Of a DNA stretch of 64,000 bases, positions 30,217 to 38,910 are shown one piece after another. The first letter of the stretch is position 1. Every line of letters starts with the position of its first letter. Position numbers and translations under genes: made by a program. Location: contig NZ_CP095462.1 of the NCBI RefSeq assembly GCF_023022965.1, positions 1,550,001-1,614,000 of the forward strand, given 5' to 3'. Source of the DNA: Ectobacillus sp. JY-23. Its GTDB lineage: Bacteria > Bacillota > Bacilli > Bacillales > Bacillaceae_G. The notes under the pieces are model-generated. The model saw only the letters and a program-made list of their open reading frames with translations, made no database searches and was not told the DNA's origin.

Positions 30217-30768
30217 TTATACAGCAGTGTTCTTTTCTTTTTTAGGAAATACACTGTAGCTAAAACTCCATACAAAGTCTATGGCTAAGAGTAATCCCCA
30301 TAATTGCATAACTTGGTATAATGCCTCTGTCCTCTCTTGATTTCCTACCAACACAATCATGCTCACTAATAAGATGTTTCCAATCGCCCAGCCGATCAGA
30401 TGCCTATACCATCCCTTTCGTTCTCTTGCCGCATGCGCTCGCCCATACTTAGGTTGCCGGGTCGGAAGCGCTCCATCTGCAAATTGATATGCAAATCGTT
30501 CATCCGCCCACCTAATTAACACCTGACCAAACGCCATTGTCATGCCTATATAGTAAGCTGCCGCACCATGAAAAAAGGTTGCCGATTTACCACCTTTTAA
30601 ATCTATTACCGTTAAAGTAAGCAAAACTAAATCAATAACTGGAGTACACCACAAAAGTAAGGCTCCTATTTTCTTTTGCCCTAATATATATCTAAAGCAT
30701 AGTCCCAAAACAACAAACACCCAAAATCCAATTTCACAAGCTATAATAAGCCAGAGTATGTTAACCAC
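30217..30768 (-). CDS. YmcC-like integral membrane protein
   Basis: A 183-residue membrane protein with about four to five hydrophobic segments (near residues 5-27, 33-55, 68-86, 125-142, 152-172). A cytoplasmic loop carries PKYGRAHAARERKGWYRH. It resembles B. subtilis YmcC, of unknown function. The first in-frame codon is GTG at 30768, abutting its AAGGA; the predicted -10 lies only seven bases upstream, so the message may have almost no leader. It is divergent from a TetR regulator and shares a palindromic operator with it. Confidence 0.7.
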   Translation of the reverse strand: MVNILWLIIACEIGFWVFVVLGLCFRYILGQKKIGALLLWCTPVIDLVLLTLTVIDLKGGKSATFFHGAAAYYIGMTMAFGQVLIRWADERFAYQFADGALPTRQPKYGRAHAARERKGWYRHLIGWAIGNILLVSMIVLVGNQERTEALYQVMQLWGLLLAIDFVWSFSYSVFPKKEKNTAV

Positions 30769-30772
30769 TCCT

Positions 30773-30796
30773 TTTTTAATACAATTGTATTAAAAA
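30773..30796. promoter_or_regulatory. 24-base perfect palindrome, probable TetR operator
   Basis: TTTTTAATACAA followed by its exact complement TTGTATTAAAAA. It overlaps the -10 of the minus-strand membrane gene, and a second half-site (TTGTATTAAAAA, 30810) forms the -35 of the regulator gene. Confidence 0.8.
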
Positions 30797-30804
30797 CAAT
30801 GTAA
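30776..30804 (-). promoter_or_regulatory. promoter of the YmcC-like gene
   Basis: The minus strand shows TTACAT, 17 bases, TATTAA; the predicted start of transcription falls at the GTG start codon. Confidence 0.55.
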
Positions 30805-30809
30805 CACAT

Positions 30810-30839
30810 TTGTATTAAAAAAGGCAACAGTGGTATAAT
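30810..30839 (+). promoter_or_regulatory. promoter of the TetR gene
   Basis: TTGTAT, 18 bases, TATAAT. The -10 ends six bases before the ATG, predicting a leaderless transcript. Confidence 0.7.
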
Positions 30840-30845
30840 AAAAAC

Positions 30846-31436
30846 ATGCCAAAAATCGTAGATCACCATAAACAAAAACAAAAGCTAGCCGAGGCCGCCT
30901 GGCGACTTATTAGACGCGATGGTATTGAAAGTGTAACTGTACGAAAAGTGGCCGAAGAAGCAGGTATTTCACCGGGTTCCATGCGATACTATTTTTCAAG
31001 TCAATCTGAATTATTTCAGTTTTCTATGAGGCTCGTCAGTGATCGTGTATATGACAGAGTTGCCGCTATTCGCTTTACAGGTAACCCATTTGAAGATGCA
31101 CAAACGTTATTATTCGAACTATTACCGCTCGATGATGAGCGCCGTGCGGAAATGGAGGTGTGGACTGTTTTTCATCTCAAAGCGCTCACAGATAAAGGCA
31201 TGCAGCCACTTGCTTCACAGGTATATGACGAGACGAAGCGTGCAGTTAGGATGATTATTGATGCATTAGTGGAAAATGGATTTATTAAACGTTCTATTGA
31301 CAGAAACGTAGAAAGTACAATGCTATTTGCACTCATCGACGGGCTAGCTTTACACCGCATTATGCAGCCTGATAAGCTGTCTCCCGATATGATGAAAAAC
31401 ATTGTACTACAGCACCTACATGCGTTATGCAAATAA
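30846..31436 (+). CDS. TetR/AcrR family transcriptional regulator
   Basis: A 196-residue regulator with an N-terminal helix-turn-helix (about residues 10-55; VRKVAEEAGISPGSMRYYF) and an all-helical ligand domain. No ribosome binding site precedes the ATG, and TATAAT ends six bases before it, so translation is probably leaderless; a later start would cut the DNA-binding domain. It probably represses itself and the divergent YmcC-like gene through the palindrome between them. The ligand is unknown. Confidence 0.88.
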   Translation: MPKIVDHHKQKQKLAEAAWRLIRRDGIESVTVRKVAEEAGISPGSMRYYFSSQSELFQFSMRLVSDRVYDRVAAIRFTGNPFEDAQTLLFELLPLDDERRAEMEVWTVFHLKALTDKGMQPLASQVYDETKRAVRMIIDALVENGFIKRSIDRNVESTMLFALIDGLALHRIMQPDKLSPDMMKNIVLQHLHALCK

Positions 31437-31467
31437 GAGCTTGCACACTCGGTGCAAGCTCTTATTT
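31431..31467 (+). terminator. terminator of the TetR gene
   Basis: A perfect 16-base stem (AAATAAGAGCTTGCAC and its complement) around a 5-base loop, overlapping the stop codon. Confidence 0.92.
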
Positions 31468-31499
31468 TATGATTGACTGTTAAAGTCTCATGTTAATAC

Positions 31500-31816
31500 G
31501 TAGCAATTTCTTACTTAGATGAACACGAAGATGCCAATCGAACAAAAACTCGAATTGAACAATTAGGGCAGCGTTGGCGAACAACCTAGTGGATAAAGGC
31601 ATTCGCGTAAACGCCGTAGCCCCCGGACGCGTATGGACTCCATTGATTCCATCGAGCTTTTCGACTGATCAAGTGGCAATTGTCACAAACCCAATGCAAA
31701 GGCACGGACAACCATTTGAACTTGCTCCCACATACGTTTATCTTGCATCAGACGACTCTCGGTACGTAACGGGGCAAACACTGCATGTGAACGGCGGGGA
31801 ATGGACTTCCTCCTAG
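31500..31816 (+). pseudogene. short-chain dehydrogenase/reductase, internally deleted
   Basis: Two pieces of an SDR resembling B. subtilis YhdF/YhxC-type enzymes are fused out of frame. The first (31500 to about 31565) reads YLDEHEDANRTKTRIEQLG, the segment after the cofactor-binding strand. The second (from about 31570) reads NNLVDKGIRVNAVAPGRVWT to VTGQTLHVNGGEW, the C-terminal third. The catalytic serine-tyrosine-lysine region between them and the N-terminus are missing, so no enzyme can be made. Confidence 0.82.
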
Positions 31817-31915
31817 GTGGCTGCGTATAGCCATCTTTTTTGTTGTATGCAACAAGCTTTTCTTTTCTCACCAAGATATAATAAAAGAAAGTTTATATGG
31901 AGAGAGTGAAAAGAT

Positions 31916-32443
31916 ATGAAGCCCTATCGTGAATATGTAGCGTTTGACTTAGAAACAACAGGTTTTCATCCTGCTAGAGGTGCAGAAATCATTGAGATTG
32001 CCGCAGTAAAGGTATTATCAGGTGAACCTGTATCTTTGTTCCAGACCTTTGTAAAACCGAACTCCTACATACCAAGACACATTACAAACTTAACAGGCAT
32101 TACACAAGCGCATGTCGCAAATGCACCCTCTGTACAAGAAGCATTACAAGCATTTTATAGCTTTGTAGAAACGAGTCCACTTATTGCGCACAATTTATCC
32201 TTTGACCTTACGTTCTTAAAACACTACACAGAAGGAGAATGGAATATTCCTGCTGTTGATACACTTGCCATCGCTAGAAAAAGGCTGGCACGCGCGAAAC
32301 AGGAATATAAAATTGCTTCATTCAAGCTAGGAGACGTTGCTTCTTATTTTGGACATACGATTTCAAATGCCCACCGTGCTCAAGACGATGCGCTTGCGGT
32401 ACATGCTATCTATGAAGCGCTTCATCGTATTGAAGCAAAATAA
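31916..32443 (+). CDS. DEDDh 3'-5' exonuclease (DnaQ/PolC-like)
   Basis: A 175-residue stand-alone exonuclease domain of the DnaQ superfamily. Exo I is FDLETTG (D11, E13), Exo II is HNLSFDLTFL, and Exo III is HRAQDDALA, giving the DEDDh metal set. It lacks other domains. Such proteins trim DNA or RNA 3' ends or proofread; the physiological substrate is unknown. A GGAGAGAG site precedes the ATG. Confidence 0.88.
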   Translation: MKPYREYVAFDLETTGFHPARGAEIIEIAAVKVLSGEPVSLFQTFVKPNSYIPRHITNLTGITQAHVANAPSVQEALQAFYSFVETSPLIAHNLSFDLTFLKHYTEGEWNIPAVDTLAIARKRLARAKQEYKIASFKLGDVASYFGHTISNAHRAQDDALAVHAIYEALHRIEAK

Positions 32444-32515
32444 AATGTATTCACTCTTCCCTTCCGCTCTGAAAGTTCGTATAGTAAACAGGTACGAGTA
32501 AGAAGAGGTGACATC

Positions 32516-33520
32516 ATGACAGAACAACTCATAACAGCTACAAAACAAAAACGATTGACCTTTTATAAAGGTATTACAATTACACTTGCCCTGGCAATCA
32601 TGGCAAAATTTGCGGCGCAGCTACCTTTATTGCATATTGTAGGACAACTTGTCATTGCTATGATACTCGGCATGCTTTGGAGAAGTGCAGGGGGCACACC
32701 AAACGTAGGAACAGCTTTTTCCAGCAAGGTATTGCTTCGGTTTGGCATTATTCTCCTTGGCATGCGCCTCGATTTTCAAGACATTGTACAAGCTGGACCT
32801 AAAGTATTCCTAATTGCTGTGATTCATATCGTATTTACAATCGCAATGATATACGCGCTCACTAAATGGCTAGGCGGCGATGAAAAAATTGGCATACTAA
32901 CAGCTTGCGGCACAGCAATTTGTGGCGCGGCAGCGATAGCTGCCATTGCGCCGCAAGTGAAAGCGTCTGAGGAAGAAACAACTTTAGGCATTGCCACAGT
33001 CGCTGTGCTCGGAACAATTTTTACAATTGCATACACGTTGCTGTATCCTATCTTATCCTTGTCTGCCAATGCGTACGGTGTGTTGGCGGGCGGCACGCTT
33101 CATGAAATTGCACACGTTGTAGCAGCAGCCGCTCCGGGTGGAAGCGTAGCCCTAGATACAGCTATTATTGTCAAGCTGACGCGCGTGGCATTATTAATAC
33201 CTGTAGCGCTTCTTATCGGTATATGGTGGACAAGACGCGATTCTGTCACCAACGACGCTAAGCATTCCGTTCCTATTCCTTGGTTTATTTTCGGATTTCT
33301 TGCGATGAGCGGGGTTAACTCACTGCATATAATCCCGAAAGGAATTGTAGATCTGCTTATAACATGCGCTTATCTTCTTATGGCGATGGCGATGGCCGGC
33401 ATGGGAATAAGTGTAAATATAAAGGCTTTTCAGCAAAAAGGGAGCAAGGTGTTTTTAGCCACTTTAATAGGATCCTTACTGTTATCAATGCTAGGCTTTA
33501 CCTTACTACATGTGCTATAA
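32516..33520 (+). CDS. YeiH/UPF0324 family putative sulfate exporter
   Basis: A 334-residue polytopic membrane protein with about nine to ten helices. Family landmarks are LRFGIILLGMRLDF, LTACGTAICGAAAIAA and GTLHEIAHVVAAA. YeiH-type proteins are annotated as putative sulfate exporters, with little direct evidence. It has AGAGGTG before the ATG and a strong terminator shared with lysA. No LysR-type regulator, often next to yeiH, is present. Confidence 0.85.
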   Translation: MTEQLITATKQKRLTFYKGITITLALAIMAKFAAQLPLLHIVGQLVIAMILGMLWRSAGGTPNVGTAFSSKVLLRFGIILLGMRLDFQDIVQAGPKVFLIAVIHIVFTIAMIYALTKWLGGDEKIGILTACGTAICGAAAIAAIAPQVKASEEETTLGIATVAVLGTIFTIAYTLLYPILSLSANAYGVLAGGTLHEIAHVVAAAAPGGSVALDTAIIVKLTRVALLIPVALLIGIWWTRRDSVTNDAKHSVPIPWFIFGFLAMSGVNSLHIIPKGIVDLLITCAYLLMAMAMAGMGISVNIKAFQQKGSKVFLATLIGSLLLSMLGFTLLHVL

Positions 33521-33532
33521 CAAGACACTCTG

Positions 33533-33563
33533 AAAAACCTTACGCATTTTGCGTAAGGTTTTC
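33533..33563. terminator. bidirectional terminator between yeiH-like gene and lysA
   Basis: AAAACCTTACGC / GCGTAAGGTTTT with a 4-base loop, serving the convergent genes. Confidence 0.9.
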
Positions 33564-33569
33564 GTGTAT

Positions 33570-34859
33570 TTATAGTTCGTTTCGTAATAAATCCTCGTAT
33601 GTCTCTCTTCTAATCACTTGCCTTACTTTACCACCGCTGATAAACACAACTGCTGGGCGCGGCATTTTATTATAGTTATTTGACATCGCATACGTGTAAG
33701 CACCTGTACATGAAACTGCCAAAATATCACCGCTTCTTACTTTAGGAAGCAAGATATCCCAAACTAGCATATCTCCAGATTCACAGCACTTGCCCGCAAC
33801 GGAAACCAATTCCTTTTGCTCGTCATTCCGATTGGCAATCATCGCTTCATGCCGTGCTTTATACAGAGCGGGCCGAATATTGTCACTTATGCCTCCATCC
33901 ACCGAAATATATTTGCGAACACCTGGAATTTCTTTGATGGCACCAATTGTATAAAGTGTCGTACCCGCTTCTCCTACAATACTGCGCCCCGGCTCAATCC
34001 AAATAGCAGGTAGATCCTTTTCCTTGTAAAAAGCTTTCTCAACTTCTTTTATCATCGCTTCAATATATTCTTTTATTGGCAAAGGTCCATCATCTTCGTT
34101 ATAGCGAATGCCGAACCCTCCCCCTAAATTTAGCACATGCATGCGATGACCTTCTTCCTGTACACGTTTAAAAAAGCATGTCATAACCTCTACTGCTTTT
34201 ACAAATCCCACTGTTTCAAAAATTTGCGAACCTATGTGGCAATGAACCCCAATCAAATTATAAAAAGGCTGCTTTGCAGCAATACGAGCTGCTTGCATAG
34301 CTTGCCCGTTCTTTACACTAAACCCGAACTTAGAATCGTCCTGTCCTGTCGTTATATATGCATGTGTACTTGCCTCTATTCCCGGTGTGATACGCAGTAA
34401 AATATCAACCTTTTGCCGGCGCTGTTCAGCTAATGTATGCAACAGCTCCAGTTCCCAAAAATTGTCCACCACAAAGCAGCCAATATGCGCTTCTAACCCC
34501 ATCTGCATTTCTTGAACTGTCTTATTATTGCCATGGAAATGGATACGCTCAGCAGGAAAACCGGCTTGCAGTGCGGTATATAATTCTCCTCCTGATACAA
34601 CATCCAGTGCAAATCCTTCTTCTTCAATCAGCTTCACCAGTTGCTTACAAAGAAAGGCCTTACTCGCATATGAAACCTTATACGAAAAACCGCTCTTGGA
34701 AAAAGCCTCCTTATACTTACGACACTGCATACGAATTAGCTCTTCGTCATACACCAAAACAGGTGTACCATATTGCATGGCAATTTCCTCTGCTTCCACA
34801 CCGCCTATCTCTAAATACCCCTGCTCATTGATTTTGCTCGTTCCATGCAAATACATCAT
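33570..34859 (-). CDS. lysA: diaminopimelate decarboxylase
   Basis: A 429-residue PLP enzyme (alanine-racemase fold) making lysine from meso-diaminopimelate. The PLP lysine is in VSYASKAFLC, with HFHGNNKT, GGGFGIRY and the C-terminal CCESGDML motif. The start is one of two adjacent ATGs behind GAGGAGG; the first is used. It is not next to spoVA or other lysine genes here, and no lysine riboswitch is visible in the short leader. Confidence 0.96.
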   Translation of the reverse strand: MMYLHGTSKINEQGYLEIGGVEAEEIAMQYGTPVLVYDEELIRMQCRKYKEAFSKSGFSYKVSYASKAFLCKQLVKLIEEEGFALDVVSGGELYTALQAGFPAERIHFHGNNKTVQEMQMGLEAHIGCFVVDNFWELELLHTLAEQRRQKVDILLRITPGIEASTHAYITTGQDDSKFGFSVKNGQAMQAARIAAKQPFYNLIGVHCHIGSQIFETVGFVKAVEVMTCFFKRVQEEGHRMHVLNLGGGFGIRYNEDDGPLPIKEYIEAMIKEVEKAFYKEKDLPAIWIEPGRSIVGEAGTTLYTIGAIKEIPGVRKYISVDGGISDNIRPALYKARHEAMIANRNDEQKELVSVAGKCCESGDMLVWDILLPKVRSGDILAVSCTGAYTYAMSNNYNKMPRPAVVFISGGKVRQVIRRETYEDLLRNEL

Positions 34860-34968
34860 TCGCCTCCTCTCCCCCTTATATATATGCGAAAGAAACTTTC
34901 AATAGATTGCTTATGTAAAAACCTCTTAACCTAACTTATTAAAAGTTCTTTTTAATGAAACTAAATTC

Positions 34969-35002
34969 AAAAAGAACAGCCTCCCATATGGCTGTTCTTT
35001 TA
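34969..35002 (-). terminator. terminator of the oppA-like gene
   Basis: AAAAGAACAGCC / GGCTGTTCTTTT with an 8-base loop and a T run on the minus strand. Confidence 0.9.
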
Positions 35003-35010
35003 ACATTAAC

Positions 35011-36636
35011 TTAATCAATGTATACGTATTTATACGTATCAAGAGCTGATGCGTAATAAAATCCTTTTACATTAGAGCGAAGAAGATATGAAGCTCCTTT
35101 TTGATAGATTGGTACAATTGCCGCATCCTCAAGCAAGATTTTCTCTGCTTTCTTTAAAGCTTCCCAGCGCGCGGGCAAGTCATACAGTAGTTTCCCTTTG
35201 GCATCCAGAATTAATTGGTCATACGTAGGATTGGTGTATCCAGTTTGATTAAATGCACCGTCCGTTACAAACATATCTAAAAACGTCATAGGATCTGGAT
35301 AATCGTAGCCCCAGCTGGATAAGGACATCTCATAATCCATCTTCTTTTCCTGATCAAGTTTTTGTGCAAATGGTTGCTGAGAAATTGTAATGGTCAGACC
35401 GTTTAGGTTCTTTTCCAATTGCTCTTTTAAGTATTCTCCAATCTTCTTTGCATCTTCATTATCATAATTCAACAGCTGAATTGTGACCTTATCTACTCCC
35501 GTTTCTTTTTTCGCTTCTTCCCATAACTTTTTGCCTTCTGCAATGTTTATCTTGTTATATGTACCTGCAGTGGCACGAAAATCTTTCCCATCCGGCCCAT
35601 TAGACATATTTTTAGGAACAAGATAATCCGACGGAATGGAGCCATTGTTTAAAATAACATCTGTAATTTGCTTTTTATCAATGACCAAGCTGATTGCTTT
35701 ACGGGCATTCGCATTAGCAAATAGTTTATTTTTTTCATTTAAACGCAAAAAGTAGCTTCTGAAATCGAGTTTAGTTTTCAACTCTTTACTACTTTTGTAC
35801 TTATCCACAAACTCAGAGCTTAAATCGACTTTATCAATTTCTTTAGACTGATAAAGATTTACTGCTGCTGATACATCTTTTACGATATTGATATTAACTT
35901 CCTCCAGCTTCACTTCATCTTTATCCCAATAATTAGGGTTTTTTGTAAGTTTTACACTCTGCTCGTGTTTCCACTCTTTTAATACAAACGGTCCATTATA
36001 CAAAACTGTATTGGCTTCCAGACCATGCTTCTGTCCTTGTTGTGTTACAAACTTTTGATTAAGAGGGTAAAACGTTGGTGACGTAATAACATCCAGGAAA
36101 TAAGGAACAGGATTTTTTAGCTCTACTTGGAACGTATAGTCATCTAATGCCTTTACGCCTAATTGATCAACAGGCAATTTTTTATTATTTACTTCTTCCG
36201 CATTTTTAACATCAAACAAAATATAAGCATATTCTGCCGCAACACTTGGATCTACTGCGCGCTTCCATGCATAAACAAAATCATGCGCAGTAAGCGGATC
36301 TCCATTCGACCACTTTGTTTCTCGAAGCTTGAATGTATATGTTTTCTTATCTTCACTAATGTTCACAGACTTCGCAATTGCCGGTTGCGGTTTATTATTT
36401 TGATCTAAACGATATAATCCTTCCAACACATTATTCATTACCCTAAAGGAAACTGCATCTGTTGCCAGAGTAGAATCCATTGAAGGAATTTCTGCGTTTT
36501 CTGTTACATTTAAAATCTGCTTAGGTGTATTTGTTGACGCCTTTTTGACAGAAGCTGTTTCATTTCCACTACATGCTGCTAGTCCTATACTGACAGCTAA
36601 AGTTGTAGACAATATTACTAAACTCATCTTTTTCAT
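35011..36636 (-). CDS. peptide ABC transporter substrate-binding lipoprotein (OppA-like)
   Basis: A 541-residue solute-binding protein of the SBP_bac_5 family. A lipoprotein signal peptide ends in LAAC with C22 as the lipidation site. The body has the OppA signatures YTFKLRETKWSNGDPLTAHD and DYEMSLSSWGYDYPDPMTFL. It should capture oligopeptides at the outer membrane face. No permease or ATPase genes adjoin, so it is an orphan that probably serves an opp system elsewhere. Confidence 0.93.
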   Translation of the reverse strand: MKKMSLVILSTTLAVSIGLAACSGNETASVKKASTNTPKQILNVTENAEIPSMDSTLATDAVSFRVMNNVLEGLYRLDQNNKPQPAIAKSVNISEDKKTYTFKLRETKWSNGDPLTAHDFVYAWKRAVDPSVAAEYAYILFDVKNAEEVNNKKLPVDQLGVKALDDYTFQVELKNPVPYFLDVITSPTFYPLNQKFVTQQGQKHGLEANTVLYNGPFVLKEWKHEQSVKLTKNPNYWDKDEVKLEEVNINIVKDVSAAVNLYQSKEIDKVDLSSEFVDKYKSSKELKTKLDFRSYFLRLNEKNKLFANANARKAISLVIDKKQITDVILNNGSIPSDYLVPKNMSNGPDGKDFRATAGTYNKINIAEGKKLWEEAKKETGVDKVTIQLLNYDNEDAKKIGEYLKEQLEKNLNGLTITISQQPFAQKLDQEKKMDYEMSLSSWGYDYPDPMTFLDMFVTDGAFNQTGYTNPTYDQLILDAKGKLLYDLPARWEALKKAEKILLEDAAIVPIYQKGASYLLRSNVKGFYYASALDTYKYVYID

Positions 36637-36760
36637 ATGTACATTCCCCTTTTTATAAAAATACGTTTTTTTTAATTTTTATATAAGTATTACACTGACA
36701 AAATGAAAAATCAATATACTTTTTTGAAAATTAAGAAAATTAATTACTTAATTCACCACA

Positions 36761-36789
36761 CAAAAGCCCGCCTATAACAAGCGGGCTTC
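36761..36789 (-). terminator. terminator of the amino-acid permease
   Basis: AAGCCCGC / GCGGGCTT with a 9-base loop and a T run on the minus strand. Confidence 0.88.
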
Positions 36790-36799
36790 TACATGTAAT

Positions 36800-38137
36800 T
36801 TATGTTGACCTCTGTTTGGTTAGTACGGAAACAATTATTAATAGGCATAGCACACCTAAACACACACCCATGCTAATTCTATTTTGAGGGTTTAGCATAA
36901 AAATCACACATATAACAGTTAACACAAGTGCTGTAAATAAAGAGATATAAGGAAATCCCCATACCTTAAAGGAGGGTTGCTTTTCATACGTTTTACGCAA
37001 TTTTACTTGAGCCAAACAAATGCTAATCCATACAATTGAAACGGTAAATCCGGGAATTGCCATAAGATAACCAAAAATGCGATCTGGTGAGAGATAAGCA
37101 ATAAAAGAGCCGCCAATTAGTATAACTGCACTACATATTAATCCATATAAAGGAATTCCCTTCTTCGATACATAAGCAAACCACTTAGGTGCTTCTCCTT
37201 CCATTGCTAATGAATGTAACATTCGTGTACATCCATATAAGCCAGAATTTGCTGCTGAGAGAACCGCGGTGATTAATACAAAGTTCATGATGTGGGCAGC
37301 CGAGGAGAAACCTACCGTCGATAATACTTGTACAAACGGGCTACTATCTCCGCTAAGCTGGTTCCACGGAATAAGTCCACAAATAATAAGAATTGGTAGT
37401 GTGTAAAATAATACAATTCTAACAATCACACCTCTTACAACCTTAGGCAACACTTTCTCCGCATTTTTTGTTTCATTTAAAGTAAGACCGATTAATTCTG
37501 AACCGCCATAAGAAAAGATGACAACGAGTAAAGCAGAGACAACACCGCTAAAGCCTTTTGGAAAAAAACCTTCATTTGTATAGTTTTGTAAGTAATCTAC
37601 TTGGTTACTTGGGATAATATCAAATAAAATACCTGCTCCTAATAGAATGAACAACACAATCATCGTAATTTTAATACCTGCAAACCAAAATTCAAATTCT
37701 CCGTAATGCTTAACACTTAAGAAATTAATTGCGACAATCCCTGATGCACATAACACACTTAATGTCCATAACGGTATTGACGGAAACCAGTATTGTAAAA
37801 AGCTTCCCGCAGCAATAACCTCAATAATACAAACAACAAGCCACATAAAACAATACAACCAACCGATAACAAAAGATACACGCGTTCCAAAAGCCTTATG
37901 AATAAAACCTTTCATATTTGTGTCTGGATACGCTATTGCCATTTCCGCAATGGCAGTCATTACCACAAGTAAGAGCAAACCTGCAAATATATAGGACAGT
38001 ACTACAGCCGGCCCAGCGATGGAAACTGTTTCGGAGGTGCCTTTAAAGATCCCTGTTCCTATTGCTCCCCCAAGTGCCATGAAACGAATATGTCTTGGCA
38101 ATAGCTTTTTTTGTAACTCTGTTTGATTTGTGCTCAT
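36800..38137 (-). CDS. APC-family amino-acid permease, probably for phenylalanine
   Basis: A 445-residue polytopic transporter of the AAT group, about twelve helices. The N-terminal motif ALGGAIGTGIFKGT is the unwound substrate-binding helix, and SYGGSELIGLTLNE in the middle is typical of GABA, aromatic and basic amino-acid permeases. The substrate cannot be read from the protein, but two tandem T-box leaders upstream both show a TTC (Phe) specifier, so phenylalanine or aromatic uptake induced by uncharged tRNA-Phe is the best inference. Confidence 0.85.
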   Translation of the reverse strand: MSTNQTELQKKLLPRHIRFMALGGAIGTGIFKGTSETVSIAGPAVVLSYIFAGLLLLVVMTAIAEMAIAYPDTNMKGFIHKAFGTRVSFVIGWLYCFMWLVVCIIEVIAAGSFLQYWFPSIPLWTLSVLCASGIVAINFLSVKHYGEFEFWFAGIKITMIVLFILLGAGILFDIIPSNQVDYLQNYTNEGFFPKGFSGVVSALLVVIFSYGGSELIGLTLNETKNAEKVLPKVVRGVIVRIVLFYTLPILIICGLIPWNQLSGDSSPFVQVLSTVGFSSAAHIMNFVLITAVLSAANSGLYGCTRMLHSLAMEGEAPKWFAYVSKKGIPLYGLICSAVILIGGSFIAYLSPDRIFGYLMAIPGFTVSIVWISICLAQVKLRKTYEKQPSFKVWGFPYISLFTALVLTVICVIFMLNPQNRISMGVCLGVLCLLIIVSVLTKQRST

Positions 38138-38206
38138 GCTGTTTTCTCCTTTACTACAGTTTTTATAAAAAAAGCGGAAACTACACGCCTTTTCTTGTTA
38201 CATAAA

Positions 38207-38475
38207 TAAAAAATCGTCCCTGCCGAATTATATCGGCAGGGACGATAAAACCGCGGTACCACCCTGATTACGGACACTTTATTATCCGTCACTCTTCTTT
38301 GTTAACGATCAACATGACCGTCTTTCCCTTCATGAAATAGCTTCACTACGAAAAAGATGCTCCAGGAGCGAAATTCATGTGTTCATTTGTACCGGTTCGC
38401 ACCCTCCACCGGCTCTCTGCAAACAAAATTATACACACTACTATATAGGTACAAACAAAAAATCAACATCCCTTT
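38207..38475 (-). promoter_or_regulatory. T-box riboswitch, proximal copy (specifier TTC, Phe)
   Basis: In transcript order: AGTA then GTGTGT pairs with ACACAT, ATTTTGT with ACAAAT, and the AGAGAGCCGG distal stem closes with CCGGT. The specifier loop reads GAAT-TTC-G (specifier 38370-38372). The T-box GGGTGGTACCGCGG (38251-38264) and a 14-base terminator stem with T run (38207-38246) follow. The UGGU bulge fits an ACCA tRNA end. The lower stem I is not clear. Confidence 0.88.
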
Positions 38476-38592
38476 TAAACGAGAGAAAAGAGCAAGCTAT
38501 CTTTGCACTTTCGTCCTTTTATCATTGTTATGTTGGAAAATTTGTTGCACTTATAAATTCCCTTCATCACATACAATATAAAATTAAAAAAC

Positions 38593-38866
38593 AAAAAGTC
38601 CCTGCTGATATATCAGCAGGGACTTATAGATATAAGCGGTACCACCCTAATTGCGGAAAAACTCCGCCTCTTTGCTTTGTTAACGATCATATGACCGTCT
38701 TTTTCTTCATGAAATAGCTTCACTACGAAAAAGATGCTCCAGGACTGAAATTCACATTTACCTATATACTGATTTCCACCAACCATCAGCTCTCTAGAAT
38801 AGGGAGGTAAATCCTACTTGTATTCCCTTCATTGCTTTATAAATATTAAAAGTCGTATAAGTATGG
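38593..38866 (-). promoter_or_regulatory. T-box riboswitch, distal copy (specifier TTC, Phe)
   Basis: It starts just below a strong promoter. ATTTACCT pairs with AGGTAAAT above the specifier loop, which reads GAAT-TTC-A (specifier 38747-38749). AGGGTGGTACCGC (38636-38648) and a perfect 15-base terminator stem with T run (38593-38625) follow. It is a second complete T-box in series with the one nearer the permease. Confidence 0.88.
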
Positions 38867-38871
38867 GACTC

Positions 38872-38901
38872 ATTATAAAATGTTCTCTAGTAATCTGTCA
38901 A
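38872..38901 (-). promoter_or_regulatory. promoter of the tandem T-box leader
   Basis: The minus strand has consensus TTGACA, 18 bases, consensus TATAAT, immediately downstream of the M20 hydrolase gene. Confidence 0.85.
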
Positions 38902-38910
38902 CAAGATTTA

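Noticed and set aside
38370-38378. ATG or GTG as specifier codons of the two T-boxes (Met and Val)
   Set aside because: Aligning with the alaS T-box, where GCT follows GAAC, places the specifier after GAAT in both leaders, giving TTC.
38430-38440. TATAAT on the minus strand just before the proximal T-box
   Set aside because: It lies in the 5' strand of stem I, where GTGTGT and ATTTTGT pair with ACACAT and ACAAAT downstream; the bases are explained by RNA structure and no good -35 is present.
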